A program made the translations under genes and the position numbers. 64,000 nt of DNA from NCBI RefSeq assembly GCF_004135645.1, contig NZ_SDPW01000001.1, positions 372,001-436,000 of the forward strand, in the 5' to 3' direction. Below, in pieces: positions 62,936 through 64,000 of the stretch. The stretch is from Senegalimassilia faecalis (GTDB lineage Bacteria; Actinomycetota; Coriobacteriia; Coriobacteriales; Eggerthellaceae). Below the pieces are notes generated by a model. It had not been told where the DNA came from, made no database searches, and was given only the letters and a program-made list of their open reading frames with translations. Each line of letters opens with the position of its first letter. The first letter of the stretch is position 1.

Positions 62936-63494
62936 GCACTTCTATTGCTTCTTTATCACACATAAGCAAACGGACGTGTCGCGCAGCACCGTAGCCGTTC
63001 CGCGCAACGAAAAGCCTCACCGCCAGCGATCTCGTGCGCACATCGGCCGCAAGCGGCACGGGAGAGGCCGTCCCGATTAGGGTAGCGGCGCCGCGACTCG
63101 GAAACGCGCCTCCGTCCTCCACGCGACGTCCCGACGTAACCCTCGCGAGCGCCCCGGCAACCGCCGACGGGCCGCATCCCATGCCCGGAGGGTCTCGGCG
63201 CCCATGGCCGGTTCCATGCCGCACGCCTCCGCCCCTCCGACCCGAAACCCGCCCCGGCGCTCCTTGGACGCGCAGGGTCGCACGCCGGCAGGCGGCCCGC
63301 AAGGGCCGCGACACTTTTTCGGGTTCTTCGCCCCATGCGCTGCGCGCGCGAACAACGCGAAAAACTGACGTCGGGAGATTTCTACAACCACGTCCGACTT
63401 CGCTTCCTCCCTTGCCGGCACGCCCGCGCTGCATGCGACTCACGCGACGCAAGGCACGCCACAGGGGCGGGCCTCAGAGTCTAAGGAGCAAGAC
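62936..63494. other. Region without a convincing gene
   Basis: Very GC-rich sequence between the tet(W) insert and the YraN-like gene. Frames are open on both strands, but they are Arg/Pro/Ala-rich, overlap each other and lack clear ribosome-binding sites. One minus-strand stretch (EISRRQFFALFARAAHGAKN, near 63320-63400) looks more protein-like and could be part of a degraded gene. I see no RNA gene here. Confidence 0.4.
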
Positions 63495-63857
63495 ATGAAC
63501 GACATGAAGGAAAAGGCGATGGGCGTGGTCAAGGCCTTCCTCGAGCGCAAGGGCTACGAGATCGTCGACGAGGCCTGGCAGGGGCCCGAGGGTATCGGCG
63601 GGATCGACCTCGTGGCGGTGGACGAGGACGGGACCCTGGTGTTCGTCGACGCCACGGCCCGGATCGGGACGGACGGCTTCCCCGAGGCCCACAGGGCGCG
63701 CGGGCTGCGCGAGGCGCTGGCGGCGACGTGGCTCGCCGGCAACGGCGACGACTACGCCGACACCCCGGTCCGCTTCGACGAGGTGGCGATGATGGTCGTC
63801 AAGGAGAACCGCGCGCTCCTGCGCCACCACGTCAACGCTTGGGGTTCATGTGTCTAA
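63495..63857 (+). CDS. YraN/UPF0102-like protein of mobile elements
   Basis: The 120-residue protein resembles the YraN family of small restriction-endonuclease-fold proteins: a helix KAFLERKGYEIVDEAW, then GIDLVAVDEDGTLVFVDATAR. In YraN the last strand usually reads VFVEVK-x-R, containing the nuclease E-x-K; here the Glu is Asp and the Lys is Thr (VFVDATAR), so it may lack nuclease activity. The C-terminal part (LREALAATWLAGN to MVVKENRALL) keeps the family spacing. An AAGGAGC site precedes the ATG at 63495. Copies like this are found on accessory elements as well as in the core genome; function unknown. Confidence 0.7.
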   Translation: MNDMKEKAMGVVKAFLERKGYEIVDEAWQGPEGIGGIDLVAVDEDGTLVFVDATARIGTDGFPEAHRARGLREALAATWLAGNGDDYADTPVRFDEVAMMVVKENRALLRHHVNAWGSCV

Positions 63858-63878
63858 GACGTTTGCCATTTGCGCAAA

Positions 63879-63912
63879 CACGTGCTGGACGCTCGAAAGC
63901 GTCCAGCACGTG
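63879..63912. terminator. Long perfect hairpin between converging genes
   Basis: CACGTGCTGGACGCT at 63879-63893, loop CGAA, and AGCGTCCAGCACGTG at 63898-63912 form a perfect 15-base stem. It lies between the YraN-like stop and the stop of the minus-strand gene at the right edge and could serve both, although T-runs are short. Confidence 0.7.
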
Positions 63913-63917
63913 CCGCC

Positions 63918-64000
63918 CTAGCGCATTGTGACCACATTCGGGGCCTGTGGAGTCGACCTCGATTTCGCAACTCGCTTGAGTTCCTCGTTCTCCATCCTGA
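63918..64000 (-). CDS. 3' end of a gene cut by the right window edge
   Basis: A minus-strand frame enters from the right edge and ends at TAG 63920-63918, reading RMENEELKRVAKSRSTPQAP followed by NVVTMR. Only about 26 residues are visible, basic and polar, too few to name. The hairpin five bases beyond the stop supports that this is a real gene end. Confidence 0.4.
   Translation of the reverse strand, partial: RMENEELKRVAKSRSTPQAPNVVTMR

Noticed and set aside
62706-63498. Several overlapping open frames on both strands in the GC-rich gap
   Set aside because: They are Arg/Pro/Ala-rich, mutually overlapping, without good ribosome-binding sites, and one of them crosses the recombinase remnant.

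Overview
The window looks like a chromosome segment of a high-GC gut actinobacterium of the class Coriobacteriia, most likely family Eggerthellaceae. The basis is the high-GC codon usage, a MurE with the meso-diaminopimelate signature, the mraZ-rsmH-ftsL-pbp-murE order, and an L31 protein with its own leader hairpin. I could not search a database, so the genus is not assigned. No rRNA, tRNA or CRISPR array was seen.

Positions 1-43240 are ordinary core genome, mostly on the minus strand. From left to right: a division/cell-wall block (murE, a penicillin-binding transpeptidase, ftsL-like, rsmH, mraZ); a XerC/D recombinase; pyrG; a DUF1846 gene; murJ; nadK; a flavin reductase-rubredoxin; and a secreted M23 murein hydrolase. 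Next is a compact operon of a D-aspartate-ligase-like ATP-grasp enzyme, an aspartate racemase and an asparagine synthase, which together look like a D-Asp (or D-Asn) peptidoglycan cross-bridge pathway. It is followed by rpmE, trigger factor, an FtsX-type permease with its ATPase, and a ribosomal operon rpsL-rpsG-fusA-rpsJ-rplC-rplD-rplW that stops at a strong terminator. The rest of the core holds an M20 peptidase, a small PQ-loop-like membrane protein beside a LysR regulator, manganese pyrophosphatase, single-chain L-serine dehydratase, PcrA helicase, a ferredoxin, aroF-aroQ, uppP and guaA.

Positions 44832-64000 look like an integrated mobile element whose left end lies at the 3' end of guaA; the right end is outside the window. 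Its left end holds seven copies of a GGGAGTAAA-type motif, then a phage-like switch (XRE repressor, three matched operators, small excisionase-like protein) and a tyrosine integrase. The cargo is a seven-gene minus-strand defence-like block at 47713-59659: a ribbon-helix-helix protein, an Eco57I-like adenine methylase, a nuclease-helicase fusion, an unrecognised protein, a ParB-like protein, an SNF2 helicase and a DUF262/DUF1524 (GmrSD-like) protein. The methylase is split by a one-base frameshift exactly inside its NPPY catalytic motif.

Inside the same element is a lower-GC insert (about 60110-62940) carrying tet(W) with its attenuator leader and a C-terminal scrap of a serine recombinase. 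After it the high-GC sequence resumes with a YraN-like gene and the 3' end of one more gene at the right edge.

The observations most worth following are the defence block with its broken NPPY motif, the mirror-symmetric array of a 14-base motif between uppP and guaA, the GTGGG box arrays in front of mraZ, and the D-Asp bridge operon in a meso-DAP organism.
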